Assembly: GCA_900547305.1 (NCBI GenBank)
Contig: URGH01000001.1
Coordinates: forward strand, 32,304-96,303
Direction: 5' to 3'
From: an uncultured Oscillospiraceae bacterium
GTDB lineage: Bacteria; Bacillota; Clostridia; Oscillospirales; Acutalibacteraceae
Length of the DNA: 64,000 nucleotides
The position numbers and the translations under genes are program-made. Shown piece by piece: positions 7,901 through 17,855 of this stretch (the stretch's first letter is position 1; each line of letters starts with the position of its first letter). The notes under the pieces are model-generated. The model had not been told where the DNA came from, did not search any database, and saw only the letters and a program-made list of their open reading frames with translations.

Positions 7901-10107
7901 TTTTTCTCCGTAAATTTCTTAAAATAATTTTGCAGCTCGTAATATGCGGGCTTTAGCCTTTCGTGCCATGTGGGGGTATTCCAGCCGTTATACTCATAGC
8001 TGCCGCCGAGAGTGATTTTAAGACTTTCGGTGCCCGTGCGGTAGGCAAAGCCGAAATCAAAGCTTTGGTACGCCTGCGGCGATATTACCTGCGTTTTGCG
8101 AAAATCCGATATTTGCTGCTTACCCGATGGGTCCATTACATTGAGCAGCTGCCACGGTATTCTTATTTCAAGTTTGCCGTTTTTAAAGTAAAAATCCGAA
8201 AGTGATTTATAATCATCTGCCTCGGGATTGCCGTTTCCGTAGCGCAGCTTTCCGGTTTCGTAAGCCTTATCGGGCACAACCTGATTTGTGCCCTTAACGG
8301 TCAAATTATAGCCGTAGCACAGCCGCATTATATCAAACATACCGCTGTTTTTAACTCCCGCGTTTTCCTCCGCCTTAATATCGCTTAATTTCTTTGACTC
8401 AAGAAAGTAATAATTGAACGCATCGTAATAACGGTCTACATAAATATGCGAATTATTCTTACCGTTTATATAAATCAAAAAATCGGCGGCGGTATCAAAC
8501 TCGGCGTTGTACTGCGCGGCTTTTAAGTTGCCCTGGTCGGCAATGGTGTTTATCGGAATAAGCAGCGTATCCTTTTCAAAATCATAGTTCCCCGCGTCCA
8601 GCATTATATACAGGTATCTTTCATCACTCTTTATATAAAGCTTGCCCTGCTCGGTGGTAACGGTGGGTTGTGTGTTTTTCCACTCGGATACATCCCCGTC
8701 AATATATGCCGCCATACTCTCTTTACCGGGGTCAAACGCCAGCAAGCCGAAGCACTGCTCGGTCGTTTGAATGTTCGACCAGTAAGGGCGGCGGTCGGCT
8801 ATATCGAACATAACGTTATTCCAGGTGCGCTTGAACCATTCATCCTGCCAGGTAAACACAATTCCGCCGGCATATTTCGCGTTTTCAATACTGCCGAGCA
8901 TATCTATAAGCATAGCGCCCTGCGCGGTTTCGTCCACCATGCCCTGGTTATAGCCCATAACGCTCTCGTGCCCCATACCGCGCGAGGTGGGAATACCGAA
9001 CTCCGCCACGATTATAGGCATGGTGTGCGCCAGCTTTAAATCCTCTAAATATGCCTCGTAGGTGTTCACCTTTCCGCTGTCGTCGGTGTATTCAAGGTAA
9101 TCCTCTTGGTAATTCAGACTGTCGGGATAATAGGGATAAATATGGTAAGAAGCGAACATTCCCGGTCCGAAATTGCGGCACTTTACGTTTTCGGTGTTTA
9201 CGGTAGTCTTATCCTCATCAAAGTGCGGCTCGTTCGGGTGAGTGAGCGGGTCGGTGGTTATCCAGTTGCTGAAAGCAAGCGGAACCTGAAATTTGTAGGT
9301 TTCCGCCTCGTGCTTTATAAGCGCATCTCCCACGCGGCACAAAAACGCCTCGAAGGGCGAAGCGGTCTGCGTATACAAATACTTGCCGTCGTAATCCTTT
9401 TTATCGGGGTGCTGGTTGTTGGTGTTTATAACAAAATTCGGGTCCCATTCAATGCCTATAATCCACCCTACGAGCCAGGGCGACACATCGGTGTTGTACG
9501 TTCCGTATGCCTCACCCGCGGTTTCGGCAATTTTTGCCTTGCCGTGAATTACGTTTACAAGGTTTACCGCGTCGGTCGTGAAATCGTTCAGTATCTTTTC
9601 ATTTTCGGCGTAGGTATCCGATAAACGCTCTATATCCTCCTCGTTTACCCATATGCCCTGGTAAAGGTACAGCTTGTTTTTCGCCTTTTTATTGAAGTCC
9701 CCCAGCGCCTGGTAAAACTGCGGCGGCATAAGGGTATAAATTCGTATGCAGTTGCAGTTCATTTCGCTTATATAGCCGAACCAGCGGTAATAGGTATCGT
9801 AGGAGATCGTCAGGTCTCCCGGAAAAAGCCCCGGCTCAGTTGCGCCTATATTAACGCCGCGCATAAACATCTGCTTCCAGTCGCCGTTTTCGTAAATGAA
9901 GAAATAATCGCCCTCCGCCTTAAAGCGGTAGCTTATGCCGGTTTGATTATCGGTGTAGCTTTCGGCGCCGCCGGCAGATGAGTCCTTTTCTTTCTTTTTT
10001 GTGTAAAAGGAAATTCCGTGTATTCCGAATATTTCAAGAAGCCCGGTTTGAGCAAGACAGACAAGCACCAAAAGCGTTGCCACGACCGAAATAACGACCT
10101 TTTTCAT
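7897..10107 (-). CDS. Membrane-anchored putative clan GH-A glycosidase, paralogue of 5777-7900
   Basis: 736 residues. An N-terminal hydrophobic anchor (VVISVVATLLVLVCLAQTG) is followed by a Ser/Lys-rich linker, so it is extracellular. The barrel motifs match the neighbour residue for residue: MFMRGVNIGAT, CIRIYTLMPPQFYQAL, IIGIEWDPNF (Glu220), IIVAEFGIPTSRG (Glu369), FTWQDEWFKRTWN. The C-terminal beta domain is shared as well (FYFKNGKLEIRIPWQLLNV). Both candidate catalytic glutamates are kept. ATG 10107 overlaps the GT2 stop (ATGA) and the stop overlaps the next start. The tandem looks like a duplication with divergence. Confidence 0.75.
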   Translation of the reverse strand: MKKVVISVVATLLVLVCLAQTGLLEIFGIHGISFYTKKKEKDSSAGGAESYTDNQTGISYRFKAEGDYFFIYENGDWKQMFMRGVNIGATEPGLFPGDLTISYDTYYRWFGYISEMNCNCIRIYTLMPPQFYQALGDFNKKAKNKLYLYQGIWVNEEDIERLSDTYAENEKILNDFTTDAVNLVNVIHGKAKIAETAGEAYGTYNTDVSPWLVGWIIGIEWDPNFVINTNNQHPDKKDYDGKYLYTQTASPFEAFLCRVGDALIKHEAETYKFQVPLAFSNWITTDPLTHPNEPHFDEDKTTVNTENVKCRNFGPGMFASYHIYPYYPDSLNYQEDYLEYTDDSGKVNTYEAYLEDLKLAHTMPIIVAEFGIPTSRGMGHESVMGYNQGMVDETAQGAMLIDMLGSIENAKYAGGIVFTWQDEWFKRTWNNVMFDIADRRPYWSNIQTTEQCFGLLAFDPGKESMAAYIDGDVSEWKNTQPTVTTEQGKLYIKSDERYLYIMLDAGNYDFEKDTLLIPINTIADQGNLKAAQYNAEFDTAADFLIYINGKNNSHIYVDRYYDAFNYYFLESKKLSDIKAEENAGVKNSGMFDIMRLCYGYNLTVKGTNQVVPDKAYETGKLRYGNGNPEADDYKSLSDFYFKNGKLEIRIPWQLLNVMDPSGKQQISDFRKTQVISPQAYQSFDFGFAYRTGTESLKITLGGSYEYNGWNTPTWHERLKPAYYELQNYFKKFTEKK

Positions 10108-11516
10108 TGCTCAACATCCTTTCTTTTAATTTTGCCCCAGGTTTTTCTGAGCTTTCGGTATTTTAAAATGCCCTCCAAGCGGAAAATGGTTATCATTTGC
10201 CGATAACCGAAATTTTCAAGTATCGCGTAAAGCGAGAGCGTAAGGCACTGCTTTGCGCTCATTATCGATCTTCGCGTGTATTGCTCCAAAATAAGGCTGC
10301 CCATTGAAAGTATAACGCCGAGCAGCACGGCAAGCAGAAAATAAATTGTGAAGAAGAACATGTTAAGCTCGCCCATTAAAAGCGAAAACGGAATTATAAA
10401 ATAGCCGAGCGCCTCAACCACCGCTCCGAAAAGCTCAAACACCCAGTTATAGGGTATTGCCGCAAGCCCCACGCTGCCGTAGCGCGGGTTGAAGAAAAGC
10501 CCCTTGTGCGCCAGCAGCGTGTCAAGCAAGCCTATCTGCCAGCGCCTGCGCTGACTGCGTATATCGTTTACCGACATAGGTCCCTGCGTCCAGCACACCG
10601 CGTCCTCGCAGAATATTATTTTATACTTGCGCCTGTTTGCGCGCATATATTTGTGAAGACGGACTACTATTTCCATATCCTCGCCTATTGTATTGGTCTT
10701 GTAGCCGCCCACCTCAATTACCGCCTGCTTTTTAAAAACGCCGAACGCGCCCGACACTATAAGCATTGAGTTGGTAGCGCCCCAGCTTACCCTGCCCGAT
10801 AAAAACGAGCGGTAATACTCCACAATCTGAAAGCGCTCTATCATTTTCTGCGGCATTGAAAAGCCGCTTACCCGCCCGTCGCGTATTTTAAAGCCGTTTG
10901 CTATGCGCACAAGTCCGCCCGCCACAACCGTATCGGTATTTTTAAGAAACTCAACCGAAAGTCTTAAAAGCGCGTCCGGCTCAATGCGGGAATCCGCGTC
11001 AAGGCAGGCAAAAAGCGGGTAAGACGATATGTTTATCCCCGCGTTCAGCGCGTCGGATTTACCGCCGTTTTCCTTATCGACATAAATAAGGTTGGGGTAC
11101 TCTATGTTATAGTATACCCCGCGAACCTCATTTGTGGGTATAGAGGTTTTCACGGCGGATTCGATTTTATAAAGCCCGAAGGTCTCCACAATTTTTTCGT
11201 GGGTTTTATCGGTCGAGCCATCGTTCACAACCACAATTTCAAACTGCGGGTAATCTATTTTCATAAGCGATTTTATGTTTGAAACGATATTTTCCTGCTC
11301 GTTATACGCCGGTATAAGCAAAGAAATGGGTAAAAGATTTTCGCTTGAAACATATCTTCCGTAATCGTTTGACTGCCTTGCTTTGTCGTTTTTGCGCACC
11401 TTTACAAAGGAAATTATAAGCTGAATTATGTATATCAGGCTCAGAATAATGGTAAACGCCATGCAAAACCAGTTAAAAAAGGATATAAAGTAGCGTACAT
11501 AGGTTATGAAATTCAA
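10104..11516 (-). CDS. Processive family 2 glycosyltransferase (exopolysaccharide synthase)
   Basis: 470 residues. Transmembrane segments lie at ~10-38 and at ~335-430, with the cytosolic GT-A domain between. The D,D,D,QxxRW signature of processive synthases (cellulose, chitin, hyaluronan, PNAG types) is complete: VVNDG (Asp99), CLDADSR (173-175), TIGEDMEI (279-280) and QRRRW (322-326). Such enzymes polymerise a sugar nucleotide and pass the chain through their own membrane channel. There is no PilZ domain, so any c-di-GMP control would be indirect. The start is TTG 11516, with AGGAGG inside the end of the HEAT gene. The polymer is unknown. Confidence 0.88.
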   Translation of the reverse strand: MNFITYVRYFISFFNWFCMAFTIILSLIYIIQLIISFVKVRKNDKARQSNDYGRYVSSENLLPISLLIPAYNEQENIVSNIKSLMKIDYPQFEIVVVNDGSTDKTHEKIVETFGLYKIESAVKTSIPTNEVRGVYYNIEYPNLIYVDKENGGKSDALNAGINISSYPLFACLDADSRIEPDALLRLSVEFLKNTDTVVAGGLVRIANGFKIRDGRVSGFSMPQKMIERFQIVEYYRSFLSGRVSWGATNSMLIVSGAFGVFKKQAVIEVGGYKTNTIGEDMEIVVRLHKYMRANRRKYKIIFCEDAVCWTQGPMSVNDIRSQRRRWQIGLLDTLLAHKGLFFNPRYGSVGLAAIPYNWVFELFGAVVEALGYFIIPFSLLMGELNMFFFTIYFLLAVLLGVILSMGSLILEQYTRRSIMSAKQCLTLSLYAILENFGYRQMITIFRLEGILKYRKLRKTWGKIKRKDVEQ

Positions 11517-11518
11517 GC

Positions 11519-12604
11519 TTAATCCTCCTTTATGTTAACCGAGCGGTAAAGCGCGTATTTAACCGCGTCCGACGCATACTTATCGTATCCGCCGAGCACA
11601 TCCTCAATTTCGGAAATATTTACGTTCATATCAATAAGCGAATATGCCGCCGCCTGGCGTACCCACCATTCCTTATCCTTTGTGGCTTCCTTTACGCCCT
11701 GTATCGCGGCGGGGGTGCCCAGTTTTTGAAGACCCTTTACCGCCGCCGAGCGAACCACCCATTCCCTGTCCTTTGCGGCGGTAAGCAGCGTGTGCTCGTC
11801 CGTCGGGTCGGCAAGAAAGCCGAGCGCCCGCACGCAGGCTATGCGCATATCGGTATTCCGCGAAGCGGTGCCCTCGGAATAAAGGCGGTGAAAGCGCTCA
11901 AAGCCATAGGGCGCTATTGCCCTTATTATAACCGTTTTCATATAATCGTCGCACTTGTCAATTACCGCAGCCGCCAAAGCCTCTCTGTCCGCGCTGAAAT
12001 TAGCAAAAAGCTCGTTTATAATGCGAAATGAGAACTTTTTATCATCCTGAATTTTTAAAATATATTCCGCCACGCCCTCGGTATATCCCAAACGCGCAAG
12101 CGCCATTGCGGCGTTGTAGGCAATGCTGCGGTTTTTGCCCTTTGAAAGCTCGTAAATATCGTTTAAATATTCGTAAGCGTCAAAATCCGCAAGCCTGCGG
12201 CAGGCATAGCCCACCCTGTATTTATCGCCCGATTTTAAAATATCCGAAAACAGCTTTACGGGGTCAAGCGCCGCATACACACCGTCAATAACCATATCCT
12301 TTCCGCCGAGGGTTTCGCTGTCGCCGTATTCCTCCCAAAAGCAGAGCTGCGCGTCGGTCATTTCAAAAAGCCGCGCGTCGTTCCCAATCAGCTCCCGCAA
12401 AAGCTCGGTTTCGTTTTTGCGGCTGCTCTCGGTCGGGCTGTAAATTATGCCCTCAACCATGTTTTGAATTTTCTGCGACGCCGCCGCATATTTATTTTTA
12501 TTATCCTCCTGCCGCTTTGCCAACGCCGCAAGCCACAAATACTCGCCGCCCAAAATCAGCAGGCAGAAAATAATGCACAACACCGCAAATAATTCGTAAT
12601 GCAA
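11519..12604 (-). CDS. Membrane-anchored HEAT-repeat protein of the exopolysaccharide operon
   Basis: 361 residues. One N-terminal membrane segment (LFAVLCIIFCLLILGGEYLWLAAL) and a cytoplasmic alpha-solenoid. HEAT-like repeats are clearest at ~240-340 (MRIACVRALGFLADP, WVVRSAAVKGLQKLGTP, WWVRQAAAYSLIDM) and weaker before. HEAT proteins are scaffolds; beside a synthase it may hold the complex together. The start is TTG 12604 with GGAG upstream; no ATG is better placed. It lies 14 bases after the preceding stop and 2 bases before the GT2 start. No enzymatic motif seen. Confidence 0.8.
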   Translation of the reverse strand: MHYELFAVLCIIFCLLILGGEYLWLAALAKRQEDNKNKYAAASQKIQNMVEGIIYSPTESSRKNETELLRELIGNDARLFEMTDAQLCFWEEYGDSETLGGKDMVIDGVYAALDPVKLFSDILKSGDKYRVGYACRRLADFDAYEYLNDIYELSKGKNRSIAYNAAMALARLGYTEGVAEYILKIQDDKKFSFRIINELFANFSADREALAAAVIDKCDDYMKTVIIRAIAPYGFERFHRLYSEGTASRNTDMRIACVRALGFLADPTDEHTLLTAAKDREWVVRSAAVKGLQKLGTPAAIQGVKEATKDKEWWVRQAAAYSLIDMNVNISEIEDVLGGYDKYASDAVKYALYRSVNIKED

Positions 12605-12618
12605 AATTTACCGCTCCT

Positions 12619-15618
12619 CTACTTTGAAGAAAAATAGTTTTTAACCTGCGTAAAGCTGTTCTTTTCACGCATGGTATAGCCGACCTTTTCCCATGTAGCC
12701 CATTTAAAGGTCTTGTAAGACGGGTCTTCCTTTTTCTCGGGGAACAGGTAAAGCTGATCGCCCGTTTGCTTATCGGCAATAAGCACCGAAACAATAGCGC
12801 CGTTTGTGCTTACCGTCTTTGCCTGACCCGATAAAGCGCCCTCGTTGTTTATAACAATTCTCTGCGACGGGTCGGTAACGTTAAGCCACGACCAGGGTAT
12901 TCTTATATAAACCGTGGAGCCCGTCTGGTAAAACTGATTATCGCCCGAGGTAAATCCGCCGTAGGTAAGGCGGGATACAAGGTTATAATTCCCCGAATAG
13001 CTTTCTTTTGTGGCATAAGCGCCGCGGCTGCGGTCGTAAGACCCGGTAACGTAAAGCGCCGCGTCCTGCTTGCCCGAAAAGCTCAGAACAAATTCCATAC
13101 CCGAAAGGGAGGTTGGGGTGTAGTCCTTTGAATAGTAGTATTCACCGTCGTTGCGCTGGTAGGTATCTATACCTATAAAGAAATGCTCGGTTGAAAAATC
13201 AATCTCGGTCAGCAGCTGCGCTGTAATATAGAAATATCCCGCTCCCGAGGACAGCGAAAGCATCTGAACGCGGTCATCATCCGCTAAATTTATCCCCGTT
13301 TCCTTGGGTGCTTCGGCGTCAAGCGCCACAAGCCCCGTGGTTTGCGCGGGATCCGCCACGTTTTGCCACAGACTGTTGTTTTCAAGCGGCACCGTGAACG
13401 GGTAAAGCTCGTTTGATACTGCCGACCAATCGTCGTTAAGGTCTGCCGCCACCGCTGCCGCGGCGCCCGCCTTATCCGCCGCCGAAAGCAAAGCCACCGT
13501 TTGCTGACCCTGCGCTTTTTCGGTAACCGCGGCTCTGTCGCCCTGCCCGTTCGCGGAACTTGCGCCGAGCCCCGAAATCAGCAGTCGGTTACCCGTCGCG
13601 CTGTTAAGGCTTTCAAATTCCTCTGCCTTAACATCTCCGTAGGAGACGGCGAAAAACGCGTAATTTTCGCGGCAGGCTTTATCGCTTATTATATCGTCAA
13701 GCGAATACGCCCCATCGCCCGCCGTTTCGCTGCCCTTTATAAGCGATTTATCGCAATAAACGCCTATCGGCACAGTGCTGCCGTACTGCCCTGCTGCGCG
13801 CTCCTGCACCGTATCGTACATAAGCGCGGCAATTCCCGCGTTTCCGTCGGCGGCGGCATATTTGCCCGAGTATGAAATATTTGCGGGCGCGTTTTCGGCA
13901 TTTACCGTAACCGCAAGCAGATAGGCGGATATATCAATAAAGTAAGAAGAATTTTCTTCGCTGCCGCTCGGTTTAAAGGAGCCCTTGCCGTGAAGAACGT
14001 CAACCGCCGACTGTAAGCGGGCTTTAATATTATCCTCGCTTTCCTCGCCGTTTACTTCAATATTCTGTATTATATAAACCGTATCCGCTCCCGATTTTGT
14101 ATTGTTGGAATAAACCGCGCGGTAAAACTCGGGCGGCAGAATATCCTTTGCGTAAATACAGTCAGCGCCCAGTTTCAGCGCCTTGTCAATTAAATTCTGA
14201 TAAAAGGTGTAGTTCCGCGAAAAGCCCTTTTGCCCCGGCTCCGAGCCGTTAATGCTTACGGCGTTAATTCGCATATTCTCCCATTTATCCCCCGAAAGCA
14301 GCTGAAAACCGCTGTCGGTAATGCGGAAACGCTCCGCCTTGTTATTACCAGTTTCCGCTTTCGCTTTGGGCTCGATTTCTTTAAGAATTTTTTTCATTAA
14401 GGGATTGTAAAAATTCCAGTAAAAATTGCTTATATCACCCTGGCGGTCATAGGATATCCACCTGTAAATACTGTCGGCAAACAAAAAGCGGTTGTAATTT
14501 TCGTGGCTTACATAATCGTTGAAATCGCCCGCGAAATAATAAACGGGCGCCTTTCCCTCTGCCTTTTTGCACATTGCCGCCGAGAAAACAGGACTTTTTA
14601 AAACGCCCTTCAGCTTTTCCATACCCGTAGCGTTAACGTCAAATTCAAAGCTGGCAATAACGTCCGTACCGCTGTTCGGCTCAACAATTTCAAACCAGTT
14701 GTAAAAGTTCACCTTATTGCAGCTGCCAAACTGCTTTTTAAAATCCTTGTTTATGCGCACTGTAAGCAGGTTTTTAGACTCAAAGTCGGTCTTCTGCTCA
14801 AGAATTATAATTCTGTCCGAAGAAACGAGCAGTATTCCGGGGCCCGAAAACTGCCACTCAACGCCCTCCTGTTTTTCATACATAGGCGGCGCCCAGTCGG
14901 GCACGTCGGTGAAATCCTGCAAATCGTAAATATAGCGCCCCACCCAGCCCGTAGGCCTTATGCCGCAAAGGGAGGAAAGCTGCGAATAAACCGAGGAATC
15001 AAGCCCCGAATTGAAAAGCTCCATTTCCGCAACAACGGTTGCGCCGTTTTCATAGGCGTATGAAATAACCGACATATCGTCTACGGTTATTCCCGCGCCC
15101 TTTGCCGCGGAATTATCATAATAGCCGTAGGTATCGTCCACCGCGCCGTAAACGTCCGCAACATACATAAGGTCGGGCGTGTAATCAAGGGTGGATAAAT
15201 CGCGGCGGGACTCTATTTTGCCCGAATCATCAAGCAGCGGTCCGAAATAATCGGTTTTGTAATTATAAAATTTTTTATTTTGAAAAACATACTTCTGCTG
15301 CTCTAAAAGCCAGAAAAAGCCCTGGTGCTTGCGGTAAGCCGAGCGTATGTCAATATCGTTGCCGTCCTCTACGGTTAAAACCGTTTTATCAAGCAGGCAA
15401 ACGTTAAGCAAGGTTTTAGGCTTTATCCGCCAGCCTATAAACACAAAAGCAAACAGCGCCAGAAACACAAGAGGTATAATAAAATACCACTTTGCTTTTT
15501 TCGGCTTTTTAACCTTTTCAACCTCAGCCTCGGTATGCTTTTCACGCTCCTTTTCCGGGTCAAAGCGTATTTCTCCGTCCTCGGCGGTAAATTCGTTTTC
15601 GTTCGGGTTTTTGTTCAT
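12619..15618 (-). CDS. Large membrane-anchored exoprotein with degenerate glycosidase-like domain
   Basis: 999 residues. An acidic cytoplasmic tail (1-40), one membrane segment (WYFIIPLVFLALFAFVFIGWRI, ~44-65), then an unassigned alpha/beta domain (~70-400; LDYTPDLMYVADVYGAV and GPGILLVSSDRIIILEQ). Residues ~430-980 align by eye with the two downstream glycosidase-like proteins (LPPEFYRAVYSNN, VYIIQNIEVNGEE, ISAYLLAVTVNAE, IRIPWSWLNVTDPS). The candidate acid/base Glu is kept (Glu575), but the nucleophile motif AEYG/AEFG is SGLG (Gly683) and the SWQDEW motif is lost. It is therefore probably a non-catalytic, binding paralogue. Its ATG overlaps the HD-GYP stop. Confidence 0.72.
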   Translation of the reverse strand: MNKNPNENEFTAEDGEIRFDPEKEREKHTEAEVEKVKKPKKAKWYFIIPLVFLALFAFVFIGWRIKPKTLLNVCLLDKTVLTVEDGNDIDIRSAYRKHQGFFWLLEQQKYVFQNKKFYNYKTDYFGPLLDDSGKIESRRDLSTLDYTPDLMYVADVYGAVDDTYGYYDNSAAKGAGITVDDMSVISYAYENGATVVAEMELFNSGLDSSVYSQLSSLCGIRPTGWVGRYIYDLQDFTDVPDWAPPMYEKQEGVEWQFSGPGILLVSSDRIIILEQKTDFESKNLLTVRINKDFKKQFGSCNKVNFYNWFEIVEPNSGTDVIASFEFDVNATGMEKLKGVLKSPVFSAAMCKKAEGKAPVYYFAGDFNDYVSHENYNRFLFADSIYRWISYDRQGDISNFYWNFYNPLMKKILKEIEPKAKAETGNNKAERFRITDSGFQLLSGDKWENMRINAVSINGSEPGQKGFSRNYTFYQNLIDKALKLGADCIYAKDILPPEFYRAVYSNNTKSGADTVYIIQNIEVNGEESEDNIKARLQSAVDVLHGKGSFKPSGSEENSSYFIDISAYLLAVTVNAENAPANISYSGKYAAADGNAGIAALMYDTVQERAAGQYGSTVPIGVYCDKSLIKGSETAGDGAYSLDDIISDKACRENYAFFAVSYGDVKAEEFESLNSATGNRLLISGLGASSANGQGDRAAVTEKAQGQQTVALLSAADKAGAAAAVAADLNDDWSAVSNELYPFTVPLENNSLWQNVADPAQTTGLVALDAEAPKETGINLADDDRVQMLSLSSGAGYFYITAQLLTEIDFSTEHFFIGIDTYQRNDGEYYYSKDYTPTSLSGMEFVLSFSGKQDAALYVTGSYDRSRGAYATKESYSGNYNLVSRLTYGGFTSGDNQFYQTGSTVYIRIPWSWLNVTDPSQRIVINNEGALSGQAKTVSTNGAIVSVLIADKQTGDQLYLFPEKKEDPSYKTFKWATWEKVGYTMREKNSFTQVKNYFSSK

Positions 15619-17846
15619 TTGTTTTTCTCCGCTACCTTTGCTTTTATTTCATCTATACACCCGTGCATTGCCTCAACCACTGCCGGGTCATACATTGTTC
15701 CGGAGTTTGAGTTTATATAGTCCACAACATTATCAACCTGCCATGCGTCCTTATATGAACGCTTGGTGGTAAGCGCATCTATTGTGTCGGCAACCGTTAC
15801 TATGCGCGCGTATTCGTTTATATTTTCCCCCGCAATTCCGTTGTAGCCCTTGCCGTCCCACCGCTCGTGGTGCTCGGCGGCTATTTCGGCGGCGCAACGC
15901 ATAAACTCACCGTCAAAAACAGATAACAGCCGCCTGCCGTATTCGGTGTGCTCCTTAATAGTTTCGCGTTCGCTTTCCGAAAGCAGACCCGTTTTGTTTG
16001 TAATTTCGGTAGGTATTGCCGTTTTGCCTATATCGTGCAGCATTGCCGCGGCAGCTACCGTATTGCATATTTCTTGGGGATAGCCCATTTTTCGCATAAG
16101 CAAATCGGTATAATACGCTACGCACTCAATGTGATCCGGGTTGTTTCCGGCGGCTGTCTCGGTATCGGCTGCAAGCTGTGTGAATGCTTCTATTTTCGTC
16201 TTTTCCGTATCCTCATACTGTGAAAAGCGCGATAAAGCAACCTCGGTGCAGGTGTAAACCGTATCCATAATGCTTGTGAAAAAGTGTGAAAGCCCGTTGC
16301 TTAAATTTTCAAAATGAAAAAACACGGCGGGATTACCGTTTTCGGTAAATACAAAATCAAAATAAGCGTCGGCAAAAACGCAAAGCCTGCCGCTTTCGGC
16401 GCACCGTTTTTCTATTATTTCATAGTTTACACCGCCCGGCAGGGAATTATAAATCTGACTGTACCCGCCGTTTTCCTTTACCGAAACCTCAAAGGCAATA
16501 TTATGCGCGGCGTTTTCGGTAAATATTTCGCTGCAAAGCTTAATAACGCCGTCCGCCGCCGCTTTACAAGCAGAAATCTTATCGCGGCGGGAAATTATAT
16601 CTGCCATAATATCCGCCGTTTCCCCCACGCATTTATCATACGTTTCGGTTTTAAGCTTTGCTGTATCGGCACTGTCCCTTGCAAATGCCTTTGCCGATAA
16701 AATAAAGCTGATAAAGCCCAAAAACACCAGCTCGCCTATAATTCGGCAATAGGTAAAGTTGTTTCTGAACCTGAGCGAAAACTGCATAGCGCCGCAAAGC
16801 GCGTCCAGCAGCGATAGGTAGGTAAGCATTATAAAAAAGCCCGTGGCAAACTGTATTCTGTGTTTTAAAGGGCGGGCGCACCCGTAAGCGCAAACAGCCG
16901 TGCAAATTGCCGAAAGCAGCGCCGATAAAAGCATAACCGACCTTGCAATAACCACATTCGGTATAAAAAATGTTGCAGCGGCGGCAGCTACACTGAGCGC
17001 GGAAAAAAGAAATATTTTTTTTCCCTTAATTTCAAGCGCGGATTTTGCCGTTAACGTGAAAATTAAAATAATAAATATCTCTGTGGCGACAGCTGTATTG
17101 TAAAGCTGCGGAAAATTTATAAAATAGGTTGCACCGGTTATCGCCTGCAAAGCCGCGGCTGTGCCGTAAAGTAAAATAAGCCCCGCTGTTTTAAAGCCCG
17201 GCGCCCTGTTTTTTTTGTAAAAAGGCAGGAAAGCTGCCGCAAACAGCGCCGCTATGCCGAGCACCAGCATTATTGCGGCAAAAACCAATACGCCGTTTAC
17301 CGTAAATCCCGGGTTTTCGGCATTGCCTGTAATTTCGGTTGTAATTTCCGCGGAAAAAGGCAGACAAACCGAAATTTCAATTTCGGTTTCACTGTCAGCC
17401 GCCGGCAGCACCACCGCGTTATAGCGGTTGCCCACATATTCGCTTTCGCCGTAATGGTTATTATAAACCGCCTCACCGTTGAGCGCTATTTGCATAGGCG
17501 CATAGTCAGCCCTTATAATAAGCTTCCGTTCGATTGCAGCGCCGTCAATACTAAAGCGAATATGCATATATTTCCCGCTTTTTTCCCTTGTCATGGGAGT
17601 AAACGCATTAGCCGCGCTCCACTCAGCCTTGTTATCGGTCGGCGGCTGCTTGCTGTTTGTGTAAATATACTCCCACGCCGGCACCGATTTACCTGATATA
17701 ACCGAAGCCTCCACATGATTAAAAACATAGGTTACTGCCACTGTTACAACAAGTAAAACCGCCGCAAACTCGGCTAAAAGCCAAAAGTTTGCCCCGCCTG
17801 CGGCTGTTTTTTTAATTTTTTGCAAAAAGTAGGTTAGTTTACGCAT
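15615..17846 (-). CDS. Seven-transmembrane sensor with HD-GYP cyclic-di-GMP phosphodiesterase domain
   Basis: 743 residues. An N-terminal membrane segment (~22-44), an extracellular beta-sandwich-like region (~50-185), then a run of about seven hydrophobic helices (~190-395, 7TM-DISM-like), a linker that may be GAF-like, and an HD-GYP domain. LHDIGK (His604-Asp605), AAEHHERWDGKGYN and VADTIDALTTKRSY are the family motifs; GYP reads GYN. HD-GYP proteins hydrolyse c-di-GMP. Being inside a polysaccharide operon downstream of a c-di-GMP riboswitch, it probably gives local feedback. ATG 17846 follows GGGGTG; the stop overlaps the next ATG. Confidence 0.88.
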   Translation of the reverse strand: MRKLTYFLQKIKKTAAGGANFWLLAEFAAVLLVVTVAVTYVFNHVEASVISGKSVPAWEYIYTNSKQPPTDNKAEWSAANAFTPMTREKSGKYMHIRFSIDGAAIERKLIIRADYAPMQIALNGEAVYNNHYGESEYVGNRYNAVVLPAADSETEIEISVCLPFSAEITTEITGNAENPGFTVNGVLVFAAIMLVLGIAALFAAAFLPFYKKNRAPGFKTAGLILLYGTAAALQAITGATYFINFPQLYNTAVATEIFIILIFTLTAKSALEIKGKKIFLFSALSVAAAAATFFIPNVVIARSVMLLSALLSAICTAVCAYGCARPLKHRIQFATGFFIMLTYLSLLDALCGAMQFSLRFRNNFTYCRIIGELVFLGFISFILSAKAFARDSADTAKLKTETYDKCVGETADIMADIISRRDKISACKAAADGVIKLCSEIFTENAAHNIAFEVSVKENGGYSQIYNSLPGGVNYEIIEKRCAESGRLCVFADAYFDFVFTENGNPAVFFHFENLSNGLSHFFTSIMDTVYTCTEVALSRFSQYEDTEKTKIEAFTQLAADTETAAGNNPDHIECVAYYTDLLMRKMGYPQEICNTVAAAAMLHDIGKTAIPTEITNKTGLLSESERETIKEHTEYGRRLLSVFDGEFMRCAAEIAAEHHERWDGKGYNGIAGENINEYARIVTVADTIDALTTKRSYKDAWQVDNVVDYINSNSGTMYDPAVVEAMHGCIDEIKAKVAEKNK

Positions 17847-17855
17847 TTTTCACCC

